A stretch of 64,000 nt of DNA, taken from contig NZ_CP179930.1 of the NCBI RefSeq assembly GCF_047495495.1, positions 2,356,001-2,420,000 on the forward strand. Direction: 5' to 3'. The notes below the pieces were generated by a model. That model was not told the DNA's origin, made no database searches, and worked only from the letters and a program-made list of their open reading frames with translations. Of the stretch, positions 17,819 through 27,050 are shown piece after piece. The first letter of the stretch is position 1. Each line of letters opens with the position of its first letter. The position numbers and the translations under genes were made by a program. The stretch comes from Zymobacter sp047495495 (GTDB taxonomy: Bacteria; Pseudomonadota; Gammaproteobacteria; Pseudomonadales; Halomonadaceae).

Positions 17819-19285
17819 TTATGCTTGCGTCCCACCTACGGTGAGTGCGTCCAGCTTGAGCGTTGGTTGCCCGACCCCGACCGGCACGGACTGCCCTTGC
17901 TTGCCGCAGACTCCGACGCCCTCGTCCATGGCCGAGTCGTTACCAATCATCGAGACCTGGCGCATCACCTCTGCCCCACTGCCAATCAGGGTGGCACCTT
18001 TGACGGGCGTGGTGATCTTGCCGTCTTCGATCAGCCACGCTTCGCTGGCAGAAAAGACGAACTGCCCAGACGTGATGTCGACCTGCCCACCCCCAAAGCT
18101 GGTGGCGTACAGCCCATGCTTGACGCTGGCAATGATTTCTTCCGGCGCATAGTCACCCCCGAGCATGCAGGTATTGGTCATGCGCGGCATGGGCAACGAT
18201 GCATAGGATTCACGACGACCGTTACCGGTGGGGGCCATGCCCATCAGACGCGCGTTCAACTTGTCCTGCATGTAGCCGACCAGAATGCCGTCTTCGATCA
18301 GCGGCGTGCACTGCCCCGGCGTTCCTTCGTCGTCTACTGACAGCGAGCCACGGCAGTCAAGCGGCGTGGCGTCGTCGACGATCGTAACGCCCTTTGCGGC
18401 GACCTGTTCACCAATGCGCCCCGAGAAGACCGAGCTGCCACGACGGTTGAAGTCACCTTCTAGCCCATGACCCACCGCTTCGTGCAGCAGAATACCCGGC
18501 CAGCCGTTGCCCAGCACTACCGGCAGCGTACCGGCGGGAGCTGCCACGGCGTCCATATTGGTCAGTGCTTCCTTGACGGCAGAACGCGCATAGCGCTCGG
18601 CCACCCCGCGAGCACGCAGCGTCGCTAGATCGAAGCGGCCACCACCACCCGCACTGCCGCGTTCGCGACGGCCGTTGCGTACCGCAATAACCGAGACGTT
18701 GAAACGGGTCATCGGGCGAATATCTGCCGCCAGCGTGCCATCGCTGGCACGCACCAGAATCACTTCGTAAGATGCGGAAAGCGATACGCTGACCTGCTTG
18801 ACGCTCGGATCGCAGGCACGTGCGATGCGGTCCGCTTCTTTCAACCAAGCCACCTTGTCATCGGCGGTCAGCCCTGACAGCGGATCAGCACTTGCATAGC
18901 GGGTATCGAAGGCACACGGGCGGGCCGCAGCGACACTTCCCTGCTGACCACTGCGGACGATACGGGAGGCGGTCTGACCGATCTCGCGTAGCGCCGCTGC
19001 GTCGATACGACTGGAATAGGAAAAGCCCGTCCGCTCTCCGGCGAGGGCTCGCGCACCGACACCGCTGTCGATGCTGTAGCTGGCATCACGCACTTCGCCG
19101 TCTTCCAGCGACCAGTGCTCCTGCCAGCCTTTCTGGAAGAACAGTTCGGCCAGATCGACGCCCGGCCCCATCGCGTGGCCCAGTGCCACATCCAGCGTGC
19201 CGAGATCAAGATCACCCGGCAGCAACAGGGTACGCTCGGCTTCCTGCAGCATATCGTCGGCAGAGGGTCTGTGCGTATCCGTCAT
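17819..19285 (-). CDS. tldD: Metalloprotease TldD
   Basis: TldD is the zinc-carrying subunit of the TldD/TldE protease. The 488-residue sequence contains the zinc-binding HEAVGH at 268-273 followed by GLEGDFN, and the C-terminal cysteine region VCGKQGQSVPVGVGQPTL typical of TldD. Start ATG 19285 follows AAGGAT; the frame opens further back into yhdP. It is 37 nt downstream of yhdP and belongs to the same minus-strand run as rng and yhdP. Confidence 0.97.
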   Translation of the reverse strand: MTDTHRPSADDMLQEAERTLLLPGDLDLGTLDVALGHAMGPGVDLAELFFQKGWQEHWSLEDGEVRDASYSIDSGVGARALAGERTGFSYSSRIDAAALREIGQTASRIVRSGQQGSVAAARPCAFDTRYASADPLSGLTADDKVAWLKEADRIARACDPSVKQVSVSLSASYEVILVRASDGTLAADIRPMTRFNVSVIAVRNGRRERGSAGGGGRFDLATLRARGVAERYARSAVKEALTNMDAVAAPAGTLPVVLGNGWPGILLHEAVGHGLEGDFNRRGSSVFSGRIGEQVAAKGVTIVDDATPLDCRGSLSVDDEGTPGQCTPLIEDGILVGYMQDKLNARLMGMAPTGNGRRESYASLPMPRMTNTCMLGGDYAPEEIIASVKHGLYATSFGGGQVDITSGQFVFSASEAWLIEDGKITTPVKGATLIGSGAEVMRQVSMIGNDSAMDEGVGVCGKQGQSVPVGVGQPTLKLDALTVGGTQA

Positions 19286-19322
19286 TAGCGAAATCCTTGC
19301 GAAGGAAGGACGCCTGAACGCA

Positions 19323-22300
19323 TCAGTGCGTCGTTTCCAGTGTAAAGGTCGGGGCATCCCACGAGCCCTCGACCCGATAATGAAGTTCGGTCAGCTGATT
19401 GAACTGGTCACCGAAGAGCCAGTTGGTGCCCAGCAGCACGGCTCCGAGCTGTGGCAGACCGGTTAGCAGCGCGGCGATCGGTAGCCCTTGCATCACGGGC
19501 ACGGTCACTCCGACGCGCTGATTGACCGTACGCTGTAGCAGGTCGATCTGGCCATCGGAAGAAAAATGCGTCACGGCAGCATCAATCTCGACCGGGCCAC
19601 GCGTGATCAGAATGCCATCACTGAAGGTACCACTGCCTTTGATACTATTGAAGGCCGTCCCCGAATGAATCACGTCCGTGAAGTCCAGCCGCAGGCGACG
19701 CAGAATATTGTTGAGATTGAGCAACCCAACCATGCGCACCGACGTGGAGTCGATGCTCATAAAGCGTCCTGCCTTGACGTTAGCATCCAGCGACCCCGTC
19801 GCGGTACCGAGCGTAGGCTGCCACGGCGCCCCCGGCCATGCAAAGGCCATGTCGATCGTACCGCCTTGCGTGGTATGCACCACCTCTGGCTGCCCGAACG
19901 CCGCCAACAGCTCAGCGAAGTCGCCCAGATCGAGATGAGCCTTGCCTTGGGTAACACTGGCTTTGCCCGCCTTCATCCAGCGCCCAGACATATTCAGCAC
20001 CGAACCTTTAAAGGCCAGTTTCATGCTGTCTAGCGACAGCATGTCTGCTGTCGTCTGCCAGTGTGCCGTCAGATCTCCGACAGCCTGCCCTTTCAGCAAA
20101 ATCTTCGCAATGCGCAGCGTACCATTGGGCACATTCTCTAGCGTTTCCGGCAGCGCTACGGGATCGACGTGGGGTCGTGGGATGGCGAACACTTCATCCG
20201 TTAGTTCGTGGCCCTCCTGCTGACGCTCGGATTGCATCAACCCCGTGATGCCATCCAACGACAGGGTATCCAGCGCCAAATCGAACTGATCCTTCGATCC
20301 TGGTAGCCACGTCAGGCGACCGTTCATCAGATTTCCCGTGGCGTCTATGCGCCACAGGCCGCGCTCATCGGCATTACCGTTGAGGCGCACTTGTCCAAGG
20401 CACTGCTGATTCAGCGCAATGCACGGCGTGTCGACCAGCAGGCGGCGGATGGCGGGTGCTGCCGCACTGCTGTCCGACGTTGACGTCGTGCTGTCCTGGT
20501 GTCCGACGGCCGTCATGTCGAGCGCCTTGATCGCAGGCATCCACTCATCAATAGCCACGCTCGGCGTGGTCCAGTGCACCGTCCAGCCGGGGCTGTCATC
20601 CCACGGCTGGCGCACTAGCGGCCAATGCTCGACCCACAACTGCCCCTGAGTCATGTCGTTGCGCCAGCGGGCCCACAGTCGTCGGTCGATCAGCGCACTG
20701 CCGTCACCGTGGGTCAGGTCCATATCGATCTTAAGCGGTGCCGCTTCATCAGCCTGCTTGCCCAGAGGAGCGGGCAACGGCAGGGTCACCCCCTCCAGAG
20801 TACTGTCGATCAGCAAGCGTGTGACATCACCGATTTCCAGCAGCGCGCGGTAGGATGTCTGACCATGTGTATCCGGTGCCAAGCCACGAAATGCAAGCCA
20901 ATCCAGCGCCACTTGTGCATCGGCTTTGCCCTCGACACGAATATCTCCGTCGGCATCCTTGAACGCCAGCGTAGCGTGAGCGGGTCCGCCGAACGCACTG
21001 CCCTTGGCGTCGGCCGTCAGGCGCGTCTGATCCCCTATCAGCGAGAAGCGCGCCGTACCATCGATATCGCGAATATTCAGATCATGCGGTTGAATGTCCA
21101 GCTGACCGCGCTGGATCCGCCCGCTCGCCTCGACCTTGACCGGCTTGCCCTCTTCAAACGGCACGTCAACATCCAGCGTGGCCTGTAACGGTCCGCGGGC
21201 CTGCCACGGTGCGATCGTCTTCTTCAGTGAGGGTGACAATGCCGCCTGCTTGAGCACACGAAGCAGCGCGCCTGTATCGCCGGTTACGGGCGAATGTACG
21301 GTCAGACGGTCGTCTGCATAGCGTGCTTCAGCCTGTCGCCCGACCAGTCCCAATAACGTGGCACTATCGATACGCGCCACCATACGTTCATCGCGATAGT
21401 CCAGATGTCCCGCAACGTTCGTCAACGCCGGCCAGCCCGGCAGATAGGCCAGCTCAACATCCTGCAGATCAAACGACAAATCAGAACTCAGGTGATGCTC
21501 GGTCTTCGCTCCCAGCGGGCGCTCCAGCTTAGCCAGCTCATCTTCCAGCGGCATCGACAACGCAATGTGCGCACGATTAACGCGCCCACGGTGAATGTTG
21601 GTCGCCAGCCACTCTCCCAGTGCAGGCGGCAAGGCCTGCGTCGGCAGCCAGTCCCGGCTGTCCTTGACCACGGCATTCTGCGCATCGAGCGTCATGCTGA
21701 ATGCGCCTTCGCCTCGGTCCGGAGCCCAAAGCGACAGTGATCCCTGAAGCGTTGCGCCATCACGCACGATGTCGATCGGATCGATCTTGAGGCGCCAGTC
21801 GCTGTCGTTTTCTCGCTGCCAAGCCAGACGGGCATGCCCCTGCGACAACGTCCATTCACGTGGGAAAATACTCGGCAAGGAAAAAGTCGCGCCCGGCGCA
21901 AGGGTCACATCCAGTGTCCCGTTACGTGTATCGGTCTGCAGTTGGCCGTCGAAAGGCCCCAGAACAGGAATATTGTCCCAGCCCGAAACGCGCGCCTGCT
22001 GAAGCTGAGCGTCAACACTGACGCCGTGCGTACCGTCAAACGTCAGCGACAAAGCCGCTACGTGGCCGCGTGGATCAAGCTGTGTCAGACCGCTGCGCAG
22101 CCCCGCCGAGGAAGGCAGCATCGGCCATACCATCGACAAATCCGTGATATCGAACGCGGGAAACTGCATGACCAGCGAGCGCGCATCACCTTTCAGCGTG
22201 GCCGTTGACGGCAGCTGCGATGGCCCCAATCCATTTTTGCTGTCGCGATGTTGGAGCAGCATATCCTGCAACTGCCCTTGCCATGCCTGACCGTCCCAAT

Positions 22301-23216
22301 GCAACTGACCGTTCAGAGCCAGACGCCCCGAGGCCCACTGGCGCGGCACTACGTCTTCACGCAATACCATGAAAGAAGGAATATCCACTGCCGCAGAAGC
22401 ATCGCGGAGACGATGGTCGGCCCATGTAGCGGCCAGCCTGACGCTACCCTGCAAACCCACCTGATAGTGGCGACCGCTGCCCAGCAGTGTCAGCAGCTCA
22501 CCCGCTTGACGACCATCCACGTCAATGCCCACCTGCCACGGCGCGCCGCGGGTACTGGTGGTAACCAGCGACAGCTGCGCCAACGCAGCATCGTCGCCCT
22601 GCTGACGCACGGCAGCCTGCCAGTGAACATCACCGGTAGCGGAATGACTGGACGACAGCGAGGGCAGCTCGAACACCATCGTTCGCTGCAGACCTTGCAA
22701 GGTAACGCGGAGATCGTCGACGGCCACATCGGCAGGACGCAACTGTTCCAGCCATTGATCAATGCGATCCCAGCTCAGCGCCTCAGCGTCGTCATGGTCA
22801 TCCTTGGAAGAAGAAGAGATCAGCAGCCACTGACCATCCGGCTGCTGTTGAAGTGCAATATGAGGCTGACTGGCGTGCAGTGCGCTCACTACCGCACCGC
22901 CCGTCATGGCATGCCACAGATTGAGCTGCGCGTCGGCCTGCGCCAGCGATACCGCCTGATGATGCGTAGATGCATCTTCAAGCGTCAGCTGGCTGACCTG
23001 TATGCCCAGCGTGCTGCCCTTGAGCGATACCACCAGCTCATCGGCATGGCCGTCCAACTGTTCGGGAATTGGGAGATAACGACGCCAAGAAGCCAGATCG
23101 ACATCCCGAAAATGCCACGGCGCGACGTGCAAACTGACGAGCAGCAGCACGATGATCAGTACGAGCGACGCGATCAGCGCCAGCCCGCAGCGTAACAGGA
23201 TTCGGGATACCCGCAT
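19323..23216 (-). CDS. yhdP: AsmA-like phospholipid transport protein YhdP
   Basis: YhdP is one of the large AsmA-like bridge proteins (with TamB and YdbH in E. coli) that carry phospholipids to the outer membrane. The 1297-residue product has one N-terminal membrane helix (about residues 10-33) and a very long periplasmic beta-rich part with a DUF3971/AsmA-2 C-terminal region (for example GDFAELLAAFGQPEVVHTTQ, then LNLNNILRRLRLDFTDV). ATG 23216 lies directly after the rng stop, with the ribosome binding site inside the rng stop region. Genes rng-yhdP-tldD are in the canonical order. Confidence 0.93.
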   Translation of the reverse strand: MRVSRILLRCGLALIASLVLIIVLLLVSLHVAPWHFRDVDLASWRRYLPIPEQLDGHADELVVSLKGSTLGIQVSQLTLEDASTHHQAVSLAQADAQLNLWHAMTGGAVVSALHASQPHIALQQQPDGQWLLISSSSKDDHDDAEALSWDRIDQWLEQLRPADVAVDDLRVTLQGLQRTMVFELPSLSSSHSATGDVHWQAAVRQQGDDAALAQLSLVTTSTRGAPWQVGIDVDGRQAGELLTLLGSGRHYQVGLQGSVRLAATWADHRLRDASAAVDIPSFMVLREDVVPRQWASGRLALNGQLHWDGQAWQGQLQDMLLQHRDSKNGLGPSQLPSTATLKGDARSLVMQFPAFDITDLSMVWPMLPSSAGLRSGLTQLDPRGHVAALSLTFDGTHGVSVDAQLQQARVSGWDNIPVLGPFDGQLQTDTRNGTLDVTLAPGATFSLPSIFPREWTLSQGHARLAWQRENDSDWRLKIDPIDIVRDGATLQGSLSLWAPDRGEGAFSMTLDAQNAVVKDSRDWLPTQALPPALGEWLATNIHRGRVNRAHIALSMPLEDELAKLERPLGAKTEHHLSSDLSFDLQDVELAYLPGWPALTNVAGHLDYRDERMVARIDSATLLGLVGRQAEARYADDRLTVHSPVTGDTGALLRVLKQAALSPSLKKTIAPWQARGPLQATLDVDVPFEEGKPVKVEASGRIQRGQLDIQPHDLNIRDIDGTARFSLIGDQTRLTADAKGSAFGGPAHATLAFKDADGDIRVEGKADAQVALDWLAFRGLAPDTHGQTSYRALLEIGDVTRLLIDSTLEGVTLPLPAPLGKQADEAAPLKIDMDLTHGDGSALIDRRLWARWRNDMTQGQLWVEHWPLVRQPWDDSPGWTVHWTTPSVAIDEWMPAIKALDMTAVGHQDSTTSTSDSSAAAPAIRRLLVDTPCIALNQQCLGQVRLNGNADERGLWRIDATGNLMNGRLTWLPGSKDQFDLALDTLSLDGITGLMQSERQQEGHELTDEVFAIPRPHVDPVALPETLENVPNGTLRIAKILLKGQAVGDLTAHWQTTADMLSLDSMKLAFKGSVLNMSGRWMKAGKASVTQGKAHLDLGDFAELLAAFGQPEVVHTTQGGTIDMAFAWPGAPWQPTLGTATGSLDANVKAGRFMSIDSTSVRMVGLLNLNNILRRLRLDFTDVIHSGTAFNSIKGSGTFSDGILITRGPVEIDAAVTHFSSDGQIDLLQRTVNQRVGVTVPVMQGLPIAALLTGLPQLGAVLLGTNWLFGDQFNQLTELHYRVEGSWDAPTFTLETTH

Positions 23217-23220
23217 CGAC

Positions 23221-24684
23221 CTACCCCAGTACGATGTCGTACTGCTCCTGATAATAGTGGCTTTCGGCCTGGAACCGCACCGGCAGACCAATGAAGGCCT
23301 CCAGCTCGGCTACCGCAGGCGCAGTGTCGTTGAGGAAGCGCTCGACCACCGACGTCGACGCCAGTACCAGATAGCCACTGGCCCGGCTCAGACGATTGAT
23401 GCGCACAATTTCCCTCAGGATCTCATAGCATAGCGTCTCTGCGGTTTTCTGCGTGCCGCGCCCTCGACATGTCTGACAAGGTTCGCACAAGGTCTGTTCA
23501 AGACTTTTACGCGTTCTCTTGCGCGTAACCTGTACAAGTCCCAGTTCGGTCACGCCGGACAACTTGGTGCGGGCAAGGTCGTGTTCCAGCGCTTTCTCAA
23601 GGGTACGGATGACTTGGCGCTGGTGTTCACTTGACGCCATGTCGATGAAGTCGATGATGATGATGCCGCCCAGGTTGCGCAGCCGCAGCTGGCGCGCAAT
23701 GGCCTGTGCCGCTTCAAGGTTGGTACGGAAGATGGTGTCTTCGAGATTGCGATAGCCCACATAGCCGCCCGTATTGACGTCGATGGTGGTCATCGCTTCA
23801 GTCTGATCGAGGATCAGGTAGCCTCCCGACTTGAGTGGCACCTTGCGCTCAAGCGCCTTCTGCAACTCGTCCTCGACACTGTACATCTCGAAGATCGGCC
23901 GATCGCCGGTGTAGTGCTCAATGCGCTCGGACAGCGCGGGAATGTAGTCTTCGGCGAACTGCTTGAGCTTCTCGAAATTTTCACGCGAGTCGACGCGCAC
24001 GCGCTCAACGTCATCGCGCATCAGATCACGCAGCACGCGCAGGAACAGCGGCTGATCGTAATAGAGAAGCGAGGGCGCATGCTGTTCAATGCGCCGCTCC
24101 GACAGCTTGCGCCACAGATGAGCCAAGAACTGCATGTCCAGCGCCAGCGCTTCGTCATCGGCCGCCTCGGCCGCCGTTCTTACGATAAAACCGCCCGATA
24201 GCAGATCGCCCCACGGTGCACGCAGTGCTTCGATAGTTTGGCGCAGCCGCTCGCGGGTCGCCTCATCCTTGATGCGCTGGGACACGCCAAGGTGGGAAGC
24301 CCCTGGCATATACACCATGTAGCGGGAAGGCAGTGAGAGGTGCGTGGTCAGACGCGCCCCTTTTGTGCCAATGGGATCCTTGACCACCTGCACCACCAGC
24401 CGCTGTCCTTCATGCAACAGCGTCTGGATGGGGGGGATCTGATCGGCATGCAGCTGCTGTGCAGCCACTTCCTTGACGTGAATGAACGCCGCGCGCTCTA
24501 GCCCGATATCGATGAAGGCGGCCTGCATGCCGGGAAGCACGCGAACCACCTTGCCCTTATAGATGTTGCCGACGATCCCCTGACGGTGGTGCCGCTCAAT
24601 GGCCGCCTCCTGAAGGACGCCATGTTCGACCAGTGCAACACGCGTCTCCATTGGCGTCAGGTTGATGAGCACCTCGCCACTCAT
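23221..24684 (-). CDS. rng: Ribonuclease G
   Basis: RNase G is a single-strand endoribonuclease acting in 16S rRNA 5' maturation and mRNA decay. The 487-residue product has the N-terminal S1 domain (about 35-120), the catalytic Asp residues at 302 (TTIDVNTG) and 345 (IIIIDFIDM), and the zinc-link CEPCQTCRGRG near residue 405. It lacks the long Arg-rich C-terminal scaffold that defines RNase E. ATG 24684 follows GGGGTGA. Confidence 0.97.
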   Translation of the reverse strand: MSGEVLINLTPMETRVALVEHGVLQEAAIERHHRQGIVGNIYKGKVVRVLPGMQAAFIDIGLERAAFIHVKEVAAQQLHADQIPPIQTLLHEGQRLVVQVVKDPIGTKGARLTTHLSLPSRYMVYMPGASHLGVSQRIKDEATRERLRQTIEALRAPWGDLLSGGFIVRTAAEAADDEALALDMQFLAHLWRKLSERRIEQHAPSLLYYDQPLFLRVLRDLMRDDVERVRVDSRENFEKLKQFAEDYIPALSERIEHYTGDRPIFEMYSVEDELQKALERKVPLKSGGYLILDQTEAMTTIDVNTGGYVGYRNLEDTIFRTNLEAAQAIARQLRLRNLGGIIIIDFIDMASSEHQRQVIRTLEKALEHDLARTKLSGVTELGLVQVTRKRTRKSLEQTLCEPCQTCRGRGTQKTAETLCYEILREIVRINRLSRASGYLVLASTSVVERFLNDTAPAVAELEAFIGLPVRFQAESHYYQEQYDIVLG

Positions 24685-24859
24685 GAATCACCCCGATTAT
24701 TCAGACACAGAAGCCCGACGGATACGGCCTGCAGGGCCGCACCCCGCGTCGAGTGCTTCGTGAAACAAGACATAGGATGGTCGTTCGCCACAGCGAACCC
24801 GTTTCTTCCAGTCTATAGGGAACATGCGCATAAATGAACCGCATGCGACATGCCACCCA

Positions 24860-25441
24860 TTATGCCAGTGGATCAAGCCCTTGCTGACGCAGCAACAGCG
24901 CGGTTTCTGCGAGAGGAAGACCGATGACGGCACTGGGGCTGCCAGAGATGCGCGCCACGAACTGGCCGCCCCGCCCTTGCAGGGCATAGCTGCCGGCCTT
25001 GCCACTTGGCTCGCCGGTCAACCAGTATGCTTCTGCTTCAGCATACGATATCTCTCGGAATGACACTCCGGTCGTTACACTAACGTCGAGTAGGCCCACT
25101 GGACCGGCAACGCACACCGCCGTCATCACCTCGTGCGTACGGCCGGACAGCCGCATCAACGTGGCAATGGCATCATCGGCATCGCGAGGCTTGCCCAGTA
25201 CCCGCCCGTCGCACAGCATGGCGGTATCAGCCGCAACGATGCAGCCATGGGCAAAGTGACGCATCCCCGCCTCAGCCTTTAGCCGAGTGACGCGACAGAC
25301 ATAATCCATCAATGATTCATCGGGAAGATGGCGCTCATCCACATCGGGGGCATGCTGAGCGGCGACCTGCATGCCCAGCTGCTCCAACAGCTGAAGACGC
25401 TGTGGAGAGCCGGACGCAAGGAATAGAGGTAAGGAAGGCAT
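24860..25441 (-). CDS. maf: Maf-family nucleotide pyrophosphatase (YhdE type)
   Basis: Maf proteins hydrolyse non-canonical or excess nucleoside triphosphates; YhdE acts on dTTP and UTP. The 193-residue product has the catalytic-region Asp at 72 (VAADTAML), KPRDADDA, SGRTHEVMTAV, the YALQGRGGQFV segment and a C-terminal AVIGLPL, all of YhdE type. The signature motif near the N-terminus reads SGSPQR (10-15) in place of SxSPRR; the first Arg is replaced by Gln. It sits between mreD and rng as in E. coli. Its ribosome binding site is weak. Confidence 0.93.
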   Translation of the reverse strand: MPSLPLFLASGSPQRLQLLEQLGMQVAAQHAPDVDERHLPDESLMDYVCRVTRLKAEAGMRHFAHGCIVAADTAMLCDGRVLGKPRDADDAIATLMRLSGRTHEVMTAVCVAGPVGLLDVSVTTGVSFREISYAEAEAYWLTGEPSGKAGSYALQGRGGQFVARISGSPSAVIGLPLAETALLLRQQGLDPLA

Positions 25442-25468
25442 TATGATGAGGTGCGCAGCAAGGCAACG

Positions 25469-25954
25469 CTACAGCCAGCGCCGCTGGAGCGTGCTTAGCA
25501 GGGTGCGGATCCACGGCCAGAGCAGACCGCTCACGACCGCCGCCATAGTAGCTTGGATGCGCAGTACATCGACATCCATAGCCACCCGCAGCCACTGATC
25601 CAGCAGGAGCACGATGCCCAGCATCAGCATGACCATCAGCGCCTGCTGCCAAATGGAATAGACGCGCAGTCGCTGATAGAGCACCAGCGTCAGAAAAGCC
25701 AGCAGCGAGTGGATCAACGCGTACTCGCCGAGCGGACGCCCGTCCAGCAGATCCAGCATCAGCCCGAACACAAAGCCGTGCAGCACACCAACGTTGGAGG
25801 GCCGCGCCAGACACCAGTAAATCAGCACCATGCCCAGCCAGCACGGCCGCCACAGCAGCCAGCTTTCGGGCATCGGCATGACCTGTAGCACCAGCGCCAC
25901 CAGCAGACTGGCCCACACAAGCGGACGCCAGGCTACTGTCGTATCACCGGGCAT
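25469..25954 (-). CDS. mreD: Rod-shape protein MreD
   Basis: MreD is a small membrane protein of the elongasome. The 161-residue product has five hydrophobic segments and the GFVFGLMLDLLDGRPLGEYAL stretch typical of MreD. ATG 25954 lies 11 nt inside mreC with GGAGAGG upstream, so the two genes are translationally coupled. Confidence 0.95.
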   Translation of the reverse strand: MPGDTTVAWRPLVWASLLVALVLQVMPMPESWLLWRPCWLGMVLIYWCLARPSNVGVLHGFVFGLMLDLLDGRPLGEYALIHSLLAFLTLVLYQRLRVYSIWQQALMVMLMLGIVLLLDQWLRVAMDVDVLRIQATMAAVVSGLLWPWIRTLLSTLQRRWL

Positions 25955-26870
25955 GAAGCACCTCTCCTGGTTGTTTCAGCACCATGTTCACCGCTGATAA
26001 CGCCGCCGGACTCAAGCGCACTTGGGTCAGCGCTTCATCAGGCAGATTGTGGGCAAACAGCATCAGGAAATGACGGCTGCGTTCCAAGTGCGAAGCCGAA
26101 CGGGCATCGACCTGTGCGAACGGCCCATTGGTGCTGTTCTGTACATCGCTGATTGTGGCAACAGGGTAGCCGGCGGGAAATTCACCGCCCAGCCCCGACG
26201 TCACCAGCAGATCGCCCGGCCGTATATCGGCATTGTTCGGAACATGCAGCACCTGCAAGCCATCGGGATCGCCCGTGCCCTGCACGATAAAGCGCAACCC
26301 GTTGCGCACGACCTGGATCGGCACTGCCTGCTGAATATCGTTGATCAGCAGGACGCGACTGGTGAAGCGTGACACTTCGATTACCTTGCCAGCCACACCG
26401 GACGCATCAATGACAGGCTGCCCGATATAGGCCCCGTCCCCTTCACCGCGATCAATAATCATCTGCTGGCGATAGGGATCGTTATCGAGCATGACCAGTT
26501 CGGCCATCATGTAGTCGATATCACGCCGCGGACGCGCCTTGAGCAGATCACGCAGCTGGGCGTTTTCGGCTTCGAGTGTCTGCATGCGCTGCAAGCGCAC
26601 TTTCTTTTCCAGCAGCTCATCACTCAGCTGCCGGTTCTGGTCGATCAGCGATGTCTGCGACGACAGCGAGACAGATGCCCAGCTGACGCCCTTGCCCGGC
26701 ATGCTGACCAACCATTGAATCGGGGACACCAGCGTCGACAGCTGCGTTCGAACGCTGGCCATCCAGTCATCCCCCGCAATGCGGCTGGACAACATCATTA
26801 CGAACGACAGGACGACACATAGCGCCATACGATAGCCCGGGGCGGGGCCATGAATGAACAAAGGCTTGAT
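25944..26870 (-). CDS. mreC: Rod-shape protein MreC, probable ATC start
   Basis: MreC is the bitopic scaffold linking MreB to the peptidoglycan elongation enzymes. From codon 26870 the product is 308 residues: one membrane helix (about 13-32), a coiled coil with DQNRQLSDELLEKKVRLQRM, and the MreC beta-domains (VIDASGVAGKVIEV, DIRPGDLLVTSGLGGEFPAGYP). No ATG is available at the right place. ATC 26870 lies 7 nt after a perfect AAGGAGG and encodes IKPLF, which matches the MKPIF start of E. coli MreC. A TTG at 26915 in the same frame is the alternative (323 residues). Neighbours are mreB upstream and mreD overlapping downstream. Confidence 0.9.
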   Translation of the reverse strand: MKPLFIHGPAPGYRMALCVVLSFVMMLSSRIAGDDWMASVRTQLSTLVSPIQWLVSMPGKGVSWASVSLSSQTSLIDQNRQLSDELLEKKVRLQRMQTLEAENAQLRDLLKARPRRDIDYMMAELVMLDNDPYRQQMIIDRGEGDGAYIGQPVIDASGVAGKVIEVSRFTSRVLLINDIQQAVPIQVVRNGLRFIVQGTGDPDGLQVLHVPNNADIRPGDLLVTSGLGGEFPAGYPVATISDVQNSTNGPFAQVDARSASHLERSRHFLMLFAHNLPDEALTQVRLSPAALSAVNMVLKQPGEVLHAR

Positions 26871-27050
26871 ACTCAGCCCTCCTTGCCTGACTGTCCTGCA
26901 CGGCGACCGCGCCAAGCGGTGCTCTGTGAGGCAGGGTCCTGTAGAAACACGTAACCTGCAGACGGACGAACCGCGCTGCAGGCTTGGGCGTGACGCAACG
27001 TGTATGCGGGCCGTATACAGCCATCCCGCATACCGTCAGGGTTCATGCGC

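Noticed and set aside
22248..23195. 315-codon plus-strand frame opposite yhdP
   Set aside because: Antisense shadow of a long, high-GC gene, with no ribosome binding site and low-complexity Arg/Gln composition.
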